Below, in pieces: positions 50,468 through 61,932 of a stretch of 64,000 nt of DNA. Under the pieces are notes generated by a model. The model searched no databases. It saw nothing but the letters and a program-made list of their open reading frames with translations, and was not told where the DNA came from. Origin of the DNA: Rhodoferax koreense. GTDB lineage: Bacteria > Pseudomonadota > Gammaproteobacteria > Burkholderiales > Burkholderiaceae_C. Where the stretch lies: positions 3,596,001 to 3,660,000 of the forward strand of contig NZ_CP019236.1 in assembly GCF_001955695.1 (NCBI RefSeq), read 5' to 3'. How positions within the stretch are numbered: position 1 is the stretch's first letter; the number at the start of each line of letters is the position of its first letter. The translations under genes were made by a program, and so were the position numbers.

Positions 50468-52384
50468 GTGAGCATCCCCCAGACTTTCATCCATGAATTG
50501 ATCGCCCGCGCCGACGTGGTCGAAATCATCGGCCGCTATGTGCAGCTCAAGAAGGGCGGCGCCAACTTCATGGGCCTGTGCCCGTTCCACAGCGAGAAGT
50601 CGCCTTCTTTCTCGGTCAGCCCGAGCAAGCAGTTCTTCCATTGCTTCGGCTGCGGCAAGAGCGGCGATGCCATCGCCTTCCTGATGGAGCACACCGGCGC
50701 CACCTTCCACGAGGCCGTGGAGGACCTGGCCCAGCAATACGGCATGCAGGTGCCCGAGGACGACGCCTCGCCGCAGGACAAGGCGCGCGCGGCGGAACAG
50801 CGCCAGAAGCAAAGCACGCTCACCGGCGTGCTGGAACAGGCCGGCGACGCCTTCCGCAAGCAGCTCAAGAACTCCGTGCGTGCGGTGGACTACCTCAAGG
50901 GCCGCGGCCTGTCGGGCGAGGTCGCCAAGCAGTTCGGCCTGGGTTATGCGCCGCAGGGCTGGCGCAACCTGGCCAGCGTGTTTCCGAACTACGACGACCC
51001 GCTGCTGGCCGAGAGCGGCCTGGTGATCACCAATCCCGACGAGCACACCGGCGAGGAAAAGCGCTACGACCGTTTCCGCGACCGCATCATGTTCCCGATC
51101 CGCAACGTGAAGGGCGAATGCATCGGTTTCGGCGGCCGCGTGCTCGGCGACGAAAAACCCAAATACCTGAATTCGCCGGAAACGCCGGTGTTCAGCAAGG
51201 GCCGAGAGCTTTACGGCCTGTTCGAGGCCCGCAATGCCTTGCGCGACGCGGGTTACGTACTCGTGACCGAAGGCTACATGGACGTGGTGGCGCTGGCCCA
51301 GCTCGGCTTTCCGAATACCGTGGCCACGCTCGGCACGGCCTGCACGCCGGAGCATGTGCAGAAGCTGTTCCGTTTCACCGATGCCGTGGTCTTCAGCTTC
51401 GACGGCGATGCGGCCGGCCGGCGCGCGGCGCGCAAGGCGCTGGACGGCGCCCTGCCCTTCGCCAGCGACGTGCGCAGCGTGAAGTTCCTGTTCCTGCCGC
51501 CGGAGCACGATCCGGACAGCTACATCCGTGCATTCGGACGCGATGCTTTCGCGCGCTACGTGGCCGAAGCCACGCCGTTGAGCGTCTTCCTCGTGGAGGC
51601 AGCGCGCGAAGGCTGCGACCTGAATGCCGCCGAAGGCCGCGCGCATTTCGCGAGCAACGCCAAGCCGCTGTGGAATCTGCTGCCGGAAGGCGCGCTCAAG
51701 CGCCAGTTGCTGGGCGACATCGCCGACCTGGTGCAGCTCAACACCCGCGAACTCACCGAGGTCTGGCTCGGCAAACCCGCCAGCAGCCAGCGGCGCGGCG
51801 AATACGGCGACTTCGGCAAGAAGAACGACGGCCAGCCACGCTTGGACCGCAACGGCCAGCCCTGGCGCAGCAAGTTTCCACAACGCAACGAAGCCCCGCG
51901 CCCGACCGGCCGGCTGTTGCCCGCCAGCCGCGCCGACCATGCCGTGCGGCTGTTGCTGAGCCATGCCGCGGCCTGGGACAAACTGGGCAACGAAGACCAC
52001 GCGATGTTGTGCGAACTGCCTGGCGCGCACGGCGGGCTTTTCGTCTGGCTGGAAAGCCAGCTCCACGAACACGGCCCGCAACCCTGGGGCATGCTCAGCG
52101 AAAGCCTGCGCGGGCAGCCCTTCGAGCCGCTGGCCACCAAGGTCATGGCCCGCCCGGATGCCGGCCCTGCCGCGGCCGCGCCGGAGACCAGCACCCACCC
52201 GGGCGAGGAACTGGCGCAGGAATTGCGCAACCTGCTCGACCTGATGCTGGTGGACCGGATCAAGAGCCAGATGAGCCAGCTCGTGGACGCTGTGAGCAAG
52301 GGTGACGCCGAAGCCCTCAAGCGCTACCAGGAACTGTCGCAAAGGCTCAGCGAACTGGCCCGCACGGCCAAGGCGGCAGCCTGA
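50468..52384 (+). CDS. dnaG: DNA primase
   Basis: A 638-residue primase making RNA primers for replication at the fork with DnaB. The N-terminal CHC2 zinc ribbon is LCPFHSEKSPSF with FHCFGCGKSGD. The TOPRIM core has VTEGYMDVVALAQLG and FSFDGDAAGRRAARKAL, and the C-terminal DnaB-binding helical domain begins near residue 480. I chose the GTG at 50468 (MSIPQTFIHELIAR after initiation), which matches the usual DnaG start; a GTG at 50453 is an alternative. Followed by rpoD as in the classical macromolecular synthesis operon, but rpsU is not upstream. Confidence 0.96.
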   Translation: MSIPQTFIHELIARADVVEIIGRYVQLKKGGANFMGLCPFHSEKSPSFSVSPSKQFFHCFGCGKSGDAIAFLMEHTGATFHEAVEDLAQQYGMQVPEDDASPQDKARAAEQRQKQSTLTGVLEQAGDAFRKQLKNSVRAVDYLKGRGLSGEVAKQFGLGYAPQGWRNLASVFPNYDDPLLAESGLVITNPDEHTGEEKRYDRFRDRIMFPIRNVKGECIGFGGRVLGDEKPKYLNSPETPVFSKGRELYGLFEARNALRDAGYVLVTEGYMDVVALAQLGFPNTVATLGTACTPEHVQKLFRFTDAVVFSFDGDAAGRRAARKALDGALPFASDVRSVKFLFLPPEHDPDSYIRAFGRDAFARYVAEATPLSVFLVEAAREGCDLNAAEGRAHFASNAKPLWNLLPEGALKRQLLGDIADLVQLNTRELTEVWLGKPASSQRRGEYGDFGKKNDGQPRLDRNGQPWRSKFPQRNEAPRPTGRLLPASRADHAVRLLLSHAAAWDKLGNEDHAMLCELPGAHGGLFVWLESQLHEHGPQPWGMLSESLRGQPFEPLATKVMARPDAGPAAAAPETSTHPGEELAQELRNLLDLMLVDRIKSQMSQLVDAVSKGDAEALKRYQELSQRLSELARTAKAAA

Positions 52385-52432
52385 ATCGAGGCCCGCCTAT
52401 CACGTTTTGGCCTTGAATTTCAGGTTACAGGC

Positions 52433-52438
52433 TATAAT
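52433..52438 (+). promoter_or_regulatory. Consensus -10 box of a likely rpoD promoter
   Basis: A perfect TATAAT lies 49 bp after the dnaG stop. No good -35 is spaced at 16-18 bp; TTGAAT is 14 bp upstream. If used, the rpoD leader would be about 230 bases. Confidence 0.45.
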
Positions 52439-52574
52439 CTAAGGCTTACTGCTCGGCAAGAGCGACAGCAATACCTCCGGCCCCGGCCCCATCGATGCCA
52501 CCGCGCACATGGCCACTCCGCCGCAAGGGTTGCATGCCAAATGATCGCCCACACATCTTGCCTATGAGGGAAGT

Positions 52575-52597
52575 TTCGAAGAAGTCTTCGAATTTTT
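52575..52597 (+). terminator. Hairpin with T-run in the rpoD leader
   Basis: TTCGAAGAAGTCTTCGAA (52575-52592) is a perfect palindrome that folds as a 7-bp stem with an AAGT loop and is followed directly by TTTTT. It looks like an intrinsic terminator between dnaG and rpoD, or an attenuator in the rpoD leader. The stem is short and only moderately stable. Confidence 0.5.
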
Positions 52598-52676
52598 CCT
52601 CGGTCATGCACCCGCGTCGGGATTCTTGCGGCGCTTGGTCGTTTTTTCGTCTGCTTTGAAGTTCCAAGGTTGTCCC

Positions 52677-55028
<2,352 letters not shown>

Positions 55029-55046
55029 ACGGCTGCGTCTCGCTCG

Positions 55047-55083
55047 AAAGCCCCGTTGCCAGAGATGGCGGCGGGGCTTTTTT
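55047..55083 (+). terminator. Rho-independent terminator of rpoD
   Basis: AAAGCCCCGTTGCCA pairs with TGGCGGCGGGGCTTT across a GAGA loop (two G-U pairs), followed by TTTTTT in all. The AAA on the left gives a T-run on the other strand, so it may serve both directions; its right end touches the stop codon of the convergent ArsR-like gene at 55083. Confidence 0.92.
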
Positions 55084-55820
55084 CATGCGGTCCGCGGTGC
55101 CTGGCCCTCGCTGGTCACCCATTCCCATAACGCCAGACCCAGCAGATCACGCAGCGTGGCGACGCCGACCGCGGTGATCGCCAGTGAACGGGCGCCGGCC
55201 TTGCGCGACAGCCAGCCCTGGTCGAGGCAATGCGCGCAGATCATTGCGCCGAGTCGGCCTGCGACATGCGACCTGCGTTCACTCCAATCCAGGCAGGGCC
55301 GGCAATACGGACGGCCGCGGCCACCGCCCGGCGCTGCGGACGCAAGAGTGATACCCCAGGGCCGCAGCAACGCTTCAGCCCGGTCCGTGACCAGGCCGGC
55401 CTCGCCATCGAAGGTGATGGCGCCATCGGCCTGAAGGCGTTCGGCAATGGCCAGGCCGAGGCGGCCGGCGATGTGGTCGTAACACATGCGGGCCATGCGC
55501 ATGGACTCGTCGCGCGGGCCCGGCACGACGCTGCGCCGCGGCGGTTTGTCGCCGGCGATCTGCATGATGCCCTCCAGCATCTTGGCCACGTCGCCGGACG
55601 ACAGTCGATGGTAGCGATGCCGTCCGCGTTGCGCCACGGCCATCAGCCCGGCTTCGACCATCTGCGCCAGATGCTTGCTGGCTGTTTGCGGCGACACGCG
55701 ACCGGCCTTCGCCAGTTCATTGGCCGTGAGCGAACGTCCGTCCATCAACTCGAGCAGCATGGCCGCGCGGGCCGGCTCGCCGACCAGCGAGGCGATGCGT
55801 GCAATCTGATTGATGTTCAT
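55083..55820 (-). CDS. ArsR-family winged-helix regulator with C-terminal cysteine motif
   Basis: A 245-residue protein, about twice the usual ArsR length. The N-terminal 85 residues are the winged helix (IASLVGEPARAAMLLELMDG, LAKAGRVSPQTASKHLAQM). The C-terminal half has GRPYCRPCLDWSERRSHVAG and GAMICAHCLDQGWL, with three Cys and two His that could bind metal or act in sensing. Members of this long subclass are regulators of transport genes. It is divergent from an MFS transporter gene, its likely target. Effector unknown. Confidence 0.87.
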   Translation of the reverse strand: MNINQIARIASLVGEPARAAMLLELMDGRSLTANELAKAGRVSPQTASKHLAQMVEAGLMAVAQRGRHRYHRLSSGDVAKMLEGIMQIAGDKPPRRSVVPGPRDESMRMARMCYDHIAGRLGLAIAERLQADGAITFDGEAGLVTDRAEALLRPWGITLASAAPGGGRGRPYCRPCLDWSERRSHVAGRLGAMICAHCLDQGWLSRKAGARSLAITAVGVATLRDLLGLALWEWVTSEGQAPRTA

Positions 55821-55939
55821 GGCCCCAGCTTACGGCATGGCCAGAAGTGACGCTTCGTCCCGCACCGAAGCATTCAGGACCCGGATGCCATCAGCATCCA
55901 TGGTTTTGCGGCGTTGGCCGTCTTGCCTGAAAGCTTCTC

Positions 55940-57214
55940 ATGACCCACATCTCCTCTCGCACGCCGCCCCCCGTTTTTGATGGCGACACCGTTGTGCGCG
56001 CAGCCTTCGTGCTGGCGCTGTTCGGCTGGGGCGTCGGCTTCTACGGGCCGCCCATCTTTCTCTATGCCGTGGTGTCCCGCACGGGCTGGTCCCTGCCTCT
56101 TGTGTCGGCAGCCGTGACGCTGCACTTTTTGTTCGGCGCCTGCGTGGTGGCCTGCCTGCCGCGCATCCATCGGCGTTTCGGACTGGCGGCGACGACGGCT
56201 GGCGGTGCAATCCTGCTGGCCCTCGGCTGCATCGGCTGGGCATGTGCCATCCAACCCTGGCAACTGGGCCTCGCAGCACTTTTCACGGGCGCCGGCTGGG
56301 TACCCCTGGGGGCGGCCGGCATCAATGCCATCGTCTCCCCCTGGTTCGTGCGCACGCGTCCGATGGCGCTGGCCAAGGCCTACAACGGTGCCAGTCTCGG
56401 CGGCATGCTGTTCTCGCCGATGTGGGTGGCCTTGATCGGCCAGTATGGTTTTCCGGCCGCGGCCTTGGTGGTCGGACTGGTCATGGTCGCCGTGGTGCTG
56501 CCGCTGGCCGGCGGCGTGTTGGTCAGGACGCCAGAAGCAGAGCCGCAAAACACGAACAAGGCTCAGCCCGGCCGTGATTCCACCCAGGCGGCGGCCCCGG
56601 TGTCACCCGCCCGACACAGAGCCGCACGCTGGCGCGACCGCGCCTTCCCGACGCTGGCCGCAGCCATGGCGCTGGGCCTGTTTGCCCAGATCGGAATGAT
56701 CGCCCAGCTGTTTTCTCTGCTGGCGCCGGCCATCGGCACCACGGCGGCGGGTTGGGTGATGGCCATGGCGACGGGCTGTGGCATGGGCGGCCGGCTGGCC
56801 GTCGCCCGCCTGCTGGGCGCGGGAGCAGACCGCCGCCGTGCCGCCTGCGCCAGCTACGCGATCCAGGCCTGCGGCACCGCGCTGCTCCTGGCCGCGCCGC
56901 AGCAGTTGCCGCTGGTCGTCCTGGGCGTGGCGCTGTTCGGGCTCGGCATCGGCAACGCCACTTCGCTGCCGCCCTTGATCGCGCAAGCGGAGTTTGCGCC
57001 AGCCGACGTGCCGCGCGTGGTGGCGCGCTGCGTCGCAATAGCGCAGGCACTGTACGCCTTCGCCCCGGCCGCCCTGGCCCTGCTGCTGACGCATGAAGGC
57101 CATGTGGCATTGACCCTCGGCGCTGGCACGCAGGCCTTCTTCGGCACGGTCCTGCTGATCCAGTTCCTGGCCATCGCCTGCATGTGGGCCGGCCGAGCCA
57201 CTCAAAAGCAATGA
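55940..57214 (+). CDS. MFS transporter divergent from the ArsR-like gene
   Basis: A 424-residue transporter, 12 helices. Helix 1 is FVLALFGWGVGFYGPPIFLY, and the protein has an unusually long middle loop rich in Pro/Ala/Glu. The pattern (NAIVSPWFVRTRPMALAKAY) is like monocarboxylate or oxalate:formate-type MFS proteins. Substrate unknown; paired with the divergent ArsR-like regulator. It ends 1 bp before the stop of the convergent kinase gene. Confidence 0.85.
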   Translation: MTHISSRTPPPVFDGDTVVRAAFVLALFGWGVGFYGPPIFLYAVVSRTGWSLPLVSAAVTLHFLFGACVVACLPRIHRRFGLAATTAGGAILLALGCIGWACAIQPWQLGLAALFTGAGWVPLGAAGINAIVSPWFVRTRPMALAKAYNGASLGGMLFSPMWVALIGQYGFPAAALVVGLVMVAVVLPLAGGVLVRTPEAEPQNTNKAQPGRDSTQAAAPVSPARHRAARWRDRAFPTLAAAMALGLFAQIGMIAQLFSLLAPAIGTTAAGWVMAMATGCGMGGRLAVARLLGAGADRRRAACASYAIQACGTALLLAAPQQLPLVVLGVALFGLGIGNATSLPPLIAQAEFAPADVPRVVARCVAIAQALYAFAPAALALLLTHEGHVALTLGAGTQAFFGTVLLIQFLAIACMWAGRATQKQ

Positions 57215-57215
57215 C

Positions 57216-57869
57216 CTATACCGGTGGCGCCAGCCAGTCCGCACGTTCGCGCCCGGCCCAGACCAGTTCGGCGTTCAATCCGTCGCTGGCATCGATGCGC
57301 GCCTCGGCCTGCTCGGGGGTGAAGCCCCAGGCGCGCTGGTGGCGCTCGGCGAGCTGGCGCCGGGCCTGCGCGGGCGGCACGTCGAGGAACCACACCTCGT
57401 CGAACAGGCCCTGCAAGTCCCAGCCGTCGCCCTGGTGCAGCAGGTACAGGCCTTCGACCAGCACCAGCCGGGTGTCGGGCGTGACGGTGAACGCATCGGC
57501 CACGGGATCGCCGATGTCGTGCTGGAAGTCGGGCCAGGTGACGGCGCGGCCCTCGCGCAAGGCCTGCAGGTGCTGGCGCAGCCCGGCCGGATCGAAGGTC
57601 CAGGGTGCGCCGCGGCGGGCCAGCGCCAATGCCGGGTCGGGCATCCTCGCCAGCGCGGCGCGCGGCAGATGGAACCCGTCCATGCCCAGCACCTGCATGC
57701 GGCCGGCACCCGCCTGCCGGTTGACCGCATCGGCCCAGCGCGCGGCCACCGTGCTCTTGCCCGCGCCGGGCTGGCCCACCAGGCCCACAAGGATGCGTGG
57801 ACGGCCGCTCGCCAGCAGCGCCAGCAGGCGTTGGACCGCGGCCGAAGGCGCCCCGCTAGGGATGTCCAT
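57216..57869 (-). CDS. P-loop nucleoside/sugar kinase family protein
   Basis: A 217-residue cytoplasmic kinase with Walker A GQPGAGKST (about 33-41) and the fold of uridine kinase/pantothenate kinase (GMDGFHLPRAAL, LVEGLYLLHQ). The group is annotated as nucleoside/nucleotide kinase or fructose kinase-like (YggC/FrcK); which small molecule is phosphorylated is unknown. It lies 11 bp after the exonuclease gene on the same strand, probably in one operon. Confidence 0.85.
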   Translation of the reverse strand: MDIPSGAPSAAVQRLLALLASGRPRILVGLVGQPGAGKSTVAARWADAVNRQAGAGRMQVLGMDGFHLPRAALARMPDPALALARRGAPWTFDPAGLRQHLQALREGRAVTWPDFQHDIGDPVADAFTVTPDTRLVLVEGLYLLHQGDGWDLQGLFDEVWFLDVPPAQARRQLAERHQRAWGFTPEQAEARIDASDGLNAELVWAGRERADWLAPPV

Positions 57870-57880
57870 GGTTTAGGCGC

Positions 57881-59029
57881 CTACAGCATCCGCTGGTCGA
57901 CCAGGCCTGGGCGGCCGGAGTAGCGCACCAAGGCGTCCAGCGTCTCGACCTGCACCCGCGCGGCGCGCTGGCCGTAGACCTGTTCCTTGAGCCAGGCCGC
58001 CTCGGCTTCGAGCAGTGCTGCGTCGTCGAGCCGGGTGTGCCAGACCTTCTGCGCCGCGTCCCAGCGGTAGCCGCGATCCTTCAGCAAGTCCTTCGCCTCG
58101 AACGGCGCACCGGTCGCCTGCAGCCGGTAGCGCAGCGTGGGTGCGCTGGCCAGCAGCCTGGCCAGGCCCGTGTGCCTGCTGGCCGGCAGGTCGGCCTGCA
58201 GCACCGCCAGCAGCGCGTGGCAGTCCATCTCGGCGCGGTGGGCGTCGTAGAACAGGCCCAGGCCGAACGCCAACGACTCGAGCTTGGAAGAACCCCGGCC
58301 TTCGGCCTTCCAGTCGATGTCGGCGAAGGAACAGGCCCAGGCCTTGGCCGCGAAGTCAGGCAACCGGGCCTCGACGAAGGGCCGGTCGAAGCCCGCGTTG
58401 TGGGCCACGATCAGATCGACGCCGGCCAGCAGTTCAGCGATGCGCGCCTCGTCCAGCCGCTGGCCCTGCACCATGGCATCGTCGATGCCGGTGATGGCCT
58501 GCACCTCCGCAGGGATCGGCTGGCCGGGGTCCTCGAGGCCGTCATAGACCTGCACCGGGCCCACAGGCTGGCCGGTGGCACGGTCGACATCGACACGCAG
58601 CAGGGCCAGTTCCATGATCTTGTCGCGGGCATGGTTCAGGCCGGTGGTCTCGGTGTCGAGGATCAAGAGCCGCGCGACGTCGGCCGCAGGCGCCGGCGTC
58701 CCGAAATCCAGGCGCGGCACGAGGCGGCGCAATACGCGGTAGTCCGGATGCGCATCGACCCGTTGTGCGAGTGTTTCGAAATGCTCGGACGTCGCAGCGG
58801 CCACGGCGGCGGGCTCGGCGGCGGTGAGGCCGACCGGCACGATGGCCGGCGCTGCGACCGGCACCGCCGGCGATGCCCCGCTCAGGTCGAGTCCAACCGA
58901 CGGCGGCGCGACACGGGCCGCCACGGCCGGCTTAGCCGTGTTCTTGCGCACGGGCTTGCGCGGGGCCGCCGGGACGTGGATGACGACCGGCACGCCATCT
59001 TCGAAGCCGAATCCAAGTTGCTGCATCAT
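57881..59029 (-). CDS. DnaQ-like 3'-5' exonuclease with extra C-terminal region
   Basis: A 382-residue protein. Start ATG 59029 (MMQQLGFGFED) has AGGGCGG upstream. After about 120 Ala/Pro/Val-rich residues comes the DEDDh exonuclease domain: ILDTETTGLNHARDK (Exo I), VDLIVAHNAGFDRPF (Exo II) and HRAEMDCHALLAVL (Exo III), so all four acidic residues and the His are present. It ends with about 80 residues containing FEAKDLLKDRGYRWDAAQKV, a module seen in exonucleases annotated as polymerase III epsilon-like proteins. It is likely a repair or RNA/DNA-degrading nuclease rather than the replicative proofreader. Confidence 0.88.
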   Translation of the reverse strand: MMQQLGFGFEDGVPVVIHVPAAPRKPVRKNTAKPAVAARVAPPSVGLDLSGASPAVPVAAPAIVPVGLTAAEPAAVAAATSEHFETLAQRVDAHPDYRVLRRLVPRLDFGTPAPAADVARLLILDTETTGLNHARDKIMELALLRVDVDRATGQPVGPVQVYDGLEDPGQPIPAEVQAITGIDDAMVQGQRLDEARIAELLAGVDLIVAHNAGFDRPFVEARLPDFAAKAWACSFADIDWKAEGRGSSKLESLAFGLGLFYDAHRAEMDCHALLAVLQADLPASRHTGLARLLASAPTLRYRLQATGAPFEAKDLLKDRGYRWDAAQKVWHTRLDDAALLEAEAAWLKEQVYGQRAARVQVETLDALVRYSGRPGLVDQRML

Positions 59030-59176
59030 GCGGGCACCGCCCTGGGCGTGGGATCGTTGTTCATGTCGTCCATGGCTACTTTCATTGAGGCTCCGATTGT
59101 CCGCGCAGAATGCACGCGCCACCGCGTCGAAACCGGCTGTCTCCTGCGAAGAAAGTGCAACAGCCGGTGAGCGCAT

Positions 59177-60085
59177 TCACCGCGCGGGTGCCTTGATGAC
59201 CTTGCGGAAATCGCAGCACGCCTGCGCCAGCGCCACCACGTCCTGCAGGAGCCGGCTGGCGTCGCCGGCGCGGCGCACGGCCACGTACGGTACGGCCGGC
59301 ACGGGCGGGTCGGTACGCACCACCGTCAGCAGCCGGCTGCCGAACAGGCCGCGCACACAATGCAACGGCATGGTGGCCACGCCCAGGCCGGAAATGGCCA
59401 GGCCGGCCAGCGCCAACAGGCTGTTGCTGGTGACGCTTTGCGTCATGCGCAGACCGTTGTCGCCGAGCCAACGGTCCAGGATGATGCCGGAGCCCGAAAG
59501 ATGGCCCTGCGTGAGCAGCGGAAAGCGCGCGAGGTCCGCCAACGGCAGCACGCGCCGGCCCGGCAGCAGGCCGGGGCGGCAGAACCAGGCGTTGTCCACC
59601 TCGGCCAGCGGCGTTGTGACGCAGTCCGGATGTTCGAAGGCGTCGGGCACCACGATCACGTCCACCTTGCCGGCCGCCAGCTTGGCACGCAAGCCCGTGC
59701 TCAAGTCCACATCGGGCTCGATGGCCACCTTGGGGTAGCGCTCGCGCAGCCGGCCCACCAGCGCCGGCAGCCAGGTCAGCGCGGTGAGCTCGGTCACCCC
59801 TAGTCGCAGCTGGCGCACCAGCACCTCGGGCCGGCCGATGGTTTCTTCGAACTGCTCCCGCTGGCGCATCAGCGACTCCACCATCGGCAGCAGTTCCACC
59901 CCCTTGGGCGTGAGCCGGGCCAGCCGGCCACTGCGATCGAACAGCTCGGTGCCGAATGCCAGTTCGAGTTCCTGAACGCGTTTGGAGATCGCCGCCTGGC
60001 TGGTGTGCAGGCGCTCGGCCGCGCGCTGGAAGCCGCCGAGCCGGTGTATCCAGTGAAAGGCCTCGATCTGCTTGAAGGTCACCAT
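59177..60085 (-). CDS. LysR-family regulator of the RraA/Bug unit
   Basis: A 302-residue regulator: winged helix (FKQIEAFHWIHRLGGFQRAA, LHTSQAAISKRVQELE) then an effector-binding domain from about residue 92 (LRLGVTELTALTWLPALVGR). It is divergent from the RraA-like gene with a dyad in between (60136-60151), the normal LysR layout. The targets are thus likely the RraA-like enzyme and the Bug receptor. The effector is probably an organic acid. Confidence 0.92.
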   Translation of the reverse strand: MVTFKQIEAFHWIHRLGGFQRAAERLHTSQAAISKRVQELELAFGTELFDRSGRLARLTPKGVELLPMVESLMRQREQFEETIGRPEVLVRQLRLGVTELTALTWLPALVGRLRERYPKVAIEPDVDLSTGLRAKLAAGKVDVIVVPDAFEHPDCVTTPLAEVDNAWFCRPGLLPGRRVLPLADLARFPLLTQGHLSGSGIILDRWLGDNGLRMTQSVTSNSLLALAGLAISGLGVATMPLHCVRGLFGSRLLTVVRTDPPVPAVPYVAVRRAGDASRLLQDVVALAQACCDFRKVIKAPAR

Positions 60086-60135
60086 GTCCGAGTCTCCAGG
60101 TTTGCGGCACGCCGCCGTTTTTTCATCGCTTTTGG

Positions 60136-60151
60136 TGATGTTAAATCATCA
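60136..60151. promoter_or_regulatory. Candidate LysR operator
   Basis: TGATG-TTAAAT-CATCA is a 5-6-5 inverted repeat in the AT-rich 137-bp gap between the divergent LysR gene and the RraA-like gene, in the usual position for LysR binding. Confidence 0.5.
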
Positions 60152-60222
60152 TTAAATATCGCTTTTTATTCTGTCGATGCCCGGCCAGAATCCGCTGGGA
60201 CACCAACGACCGAACGATTGCC

Positions 60223-60891
60223 ATGCACGCCGACACCAACATCGTCCATCCAGCTGCGCCCGTCGATCCGGCACAGCTCTTCGAGAGCCTGCACCGGCTG
60301 CCGGTGGCCATCCTGAGCGACAGCCTTCTGCGCTTGCGGGGCTGCGTCGGGCTGCAGCCCCTGGGCGCGCCGGTCAAGCTCGTAGGCACGGCCATGACGG
60401 TGAAGACCCGGCCCGGCGACAACCTGCTGATCTACAAAGCCATCATGCTGCTGCAGCCCGGCCACGTGCTGGTGGTCGATGGCGCCGCGGACTCGACCAA
60501 CGCCCTGGTCGGTGACCTGATCCTGCGCTACGCACGCCAGCGCGGCTGCACCGGCTTCGTGATCGACGGCGCGATCCGCGACCGCTCGGCCTTCACCGAG
60601 GCCGGCTTCCCCTGCCACGCACGCGCCGTGAGCCACCGCGGCCCGTACAAAAACGGCCCGGGCCACGTGAACGTGCCGGTCACGATCGGCGGCCAGACCG
60701 TCATGCCGGGCGACTACGTCGTCGCCGACGAAGACGGCGTGGTGAGTTTTTCCCCGTCGGAAGCACACAGTCTCGTAGAGGCGGCTCACCAGGGGCTCAT
60801 GCGCGAGCGCGCCATCGCCGAAGAAATCGCAACCGGGCGCGTCGCGCAGGCCTGGCTCGACAAAGTCCTCGCCCCGCACGGGCTGGCCTGA
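60223..60891 (+). CDS. RraA-family protein, probable aldolase/decarboxylase-like enzyme
   Basis: A 222-residue protein of the RraA/HMG-CHA-aldolase fold: LHRLPVAILSDSLLRLRG, VDGAADSTNALVGDLI with GFVIDGAIRDR, and GDYVVADEDGVVSFSP, which holds the metal/substrate loop. Members include 4-carboxy-4-hydroxy-2-oxoadipate aldolase (LigK/PmdF), oxaloacetate decarboxylases and the RNase E inhibitor RraA. The position next to a Bug receptor and near a LigC-like gene favours a metabolic role on a keto acid. It is not close enough to LigK for me to name the substrate. It is followed by the Bug gene after 28 bp. Confidence 0.82.
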   Translation: MHADTNIVHPAAPVDPAQLFESLHRLPVAILSDSLLRLRGCVGLQPLGAPVKLVGTAMTVKTRPGDNLLIYKAIMLLQPGHVLVVDGAADSTNALVGDLILRYARQRGCTGFVIDGAIRDRSAFTEAGFPCHARAVSHRGPYKNGPGHVNVPVTIGGQTVMPGDYVVADEDGVVSFSPSEAHSLVEAAHQGLMRERAIAEEIATGRVAQAWLDKVLAPHGLA

Positions 60892-60919
60892 ATCATTTCA
60901 AACCATCTGGAGACAAAAC

Positions 60920-61903
60920 ATGCACCGAAAAAATTTCACGCGCCGCCTGGCCGGCGGCACGGCCATTGCCGCCGCACTGCTCGCGGCCGGCCTCGCGCAG
61001 GCACAGGCCCAGACGTATCCCGACAAACCGATACGCTTCGTCGTGCCCTGGCCTGCCGGCGGCGCCACCGACCAGGTGGCGCGCATCCTGTCGGTGCCGC
61101 TGTCGCAGGCACTCGGTGTGCCCGTCATCGTCGACAACAAGGCGGGTGCGGGCGGCAACATCGGTACGCTGGCCGTGGCACGTGAGAGGCCCGATGGCTA
61201 CACCATTCTGCTGGCCACGAGTTCCACCAATGCGGCGGGCCCCTACCTCTACGCCCGGCAAGGCTTCGACCCCGCCAAGGATTTCACCGCCGTGGTGCAG
61301 TTGTGCTCGATCCCGAACATCATGGTCGTTCCCGCCAAATCACCCTGGCGCAGCCTGAAGGATGTGGTCGATGCGGCGAAGAAGGAGCCCGGCAAATTCA
61401 CCTATGGCTCGGCCGGCATCGGCGGCTCGCAGCATCTGGCCGGGGCGCAGTTCAAGACATCGGCGGCCATCGATATCCGCCACGTGCCCTACAAGGGCAG
61501 CGGTCCTGCGGCGCAGGACCTCATGGCCGGCCACATCGACATGATGCTCGACACCGGCTCGCTGGGCAGCATCCGCGGTGGCGTGCTGCGCCCGCTGGCC
61601 GTGGCGGCAGACAAGCGCCTGCCGGTGCTGCCGGATGTGCCCACCTTCGCCGAAGCCGGCACGCCGATGCTGGCCTCGGCCTGGTACGGGGTGATGCTGC
61701 CGGCCGGCGCACCCGCAGAGGTCGTGGCACGCCTCAACAAGGAGATCAACACCCTGCTGCTCAAGCCGGAAATCCGCACCAAGCTCCAGGACATGGGAGC
61801 GGAGGTGGCAGGCGGCAGCGCCGAGACTTTCAGCAAGTTCTCACTGGCGGAGATCAAGCGGTATGAGGGCATCGTGCGGACCTCGGGGGCGCCGCAGGAG
61901 TGA
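60920..61903 (+). CDS. Bug-family periplasmic solute receptor (tripartite tricarboxylate type)
   Basis: A 327-residue exported protein with a Sec signal (LAGGTAIAAALLAAGLAQAQ). The Bug pattern is clear: YPDKPIRFVVPWPAGGATDQ, VIVDNKAGAGGNIGT, and the C-terminal FAEAGTPMLASAWYGVMLPA. These proteins bind carboxylates, aromatic acids or amides and pass them to TctAB-type permeases or sensors; Burkholderiales have very many and most lack a dedicated permease. None is in the window. Operon with the RraA-like gene under the divergent LysR is likely, so its ligand may be that enzyme's substrate or a precursor. Confidence 0.92.
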   Translation: MHRKNFTRRLAGGTAIAAALLAAGLAQAQAQTYPDKPIRFVVPWPAGGATDQVARILSVPLSQALGVPVIVDNKAGAGGNIGTLAVARERPDGYTILLATSSTNAAGPYLYARQGFDPAKDFTAVVQLCSIPNIMVVPAKSPWRSLKDVVDAAKKEPGKFTYGSAGIGGSQHLAGAQFKTSAAIDIRHVPYKGSGPAAQDLMAGHIDMMLDTGSLGSIRGGVLRPLAVAADKRLPVLPDVPTFAEAGTPMLASAWYGVMLPAGAPAEVVARLNKEINTLLLKPEIRTKLQDMGAEVAGGSAETFSKFSLAEIKRYEGIVRTSGAPQE

Positions 61904-61932
61904 AAACGCCCGAAGGGGCGCGATCCACCGGT

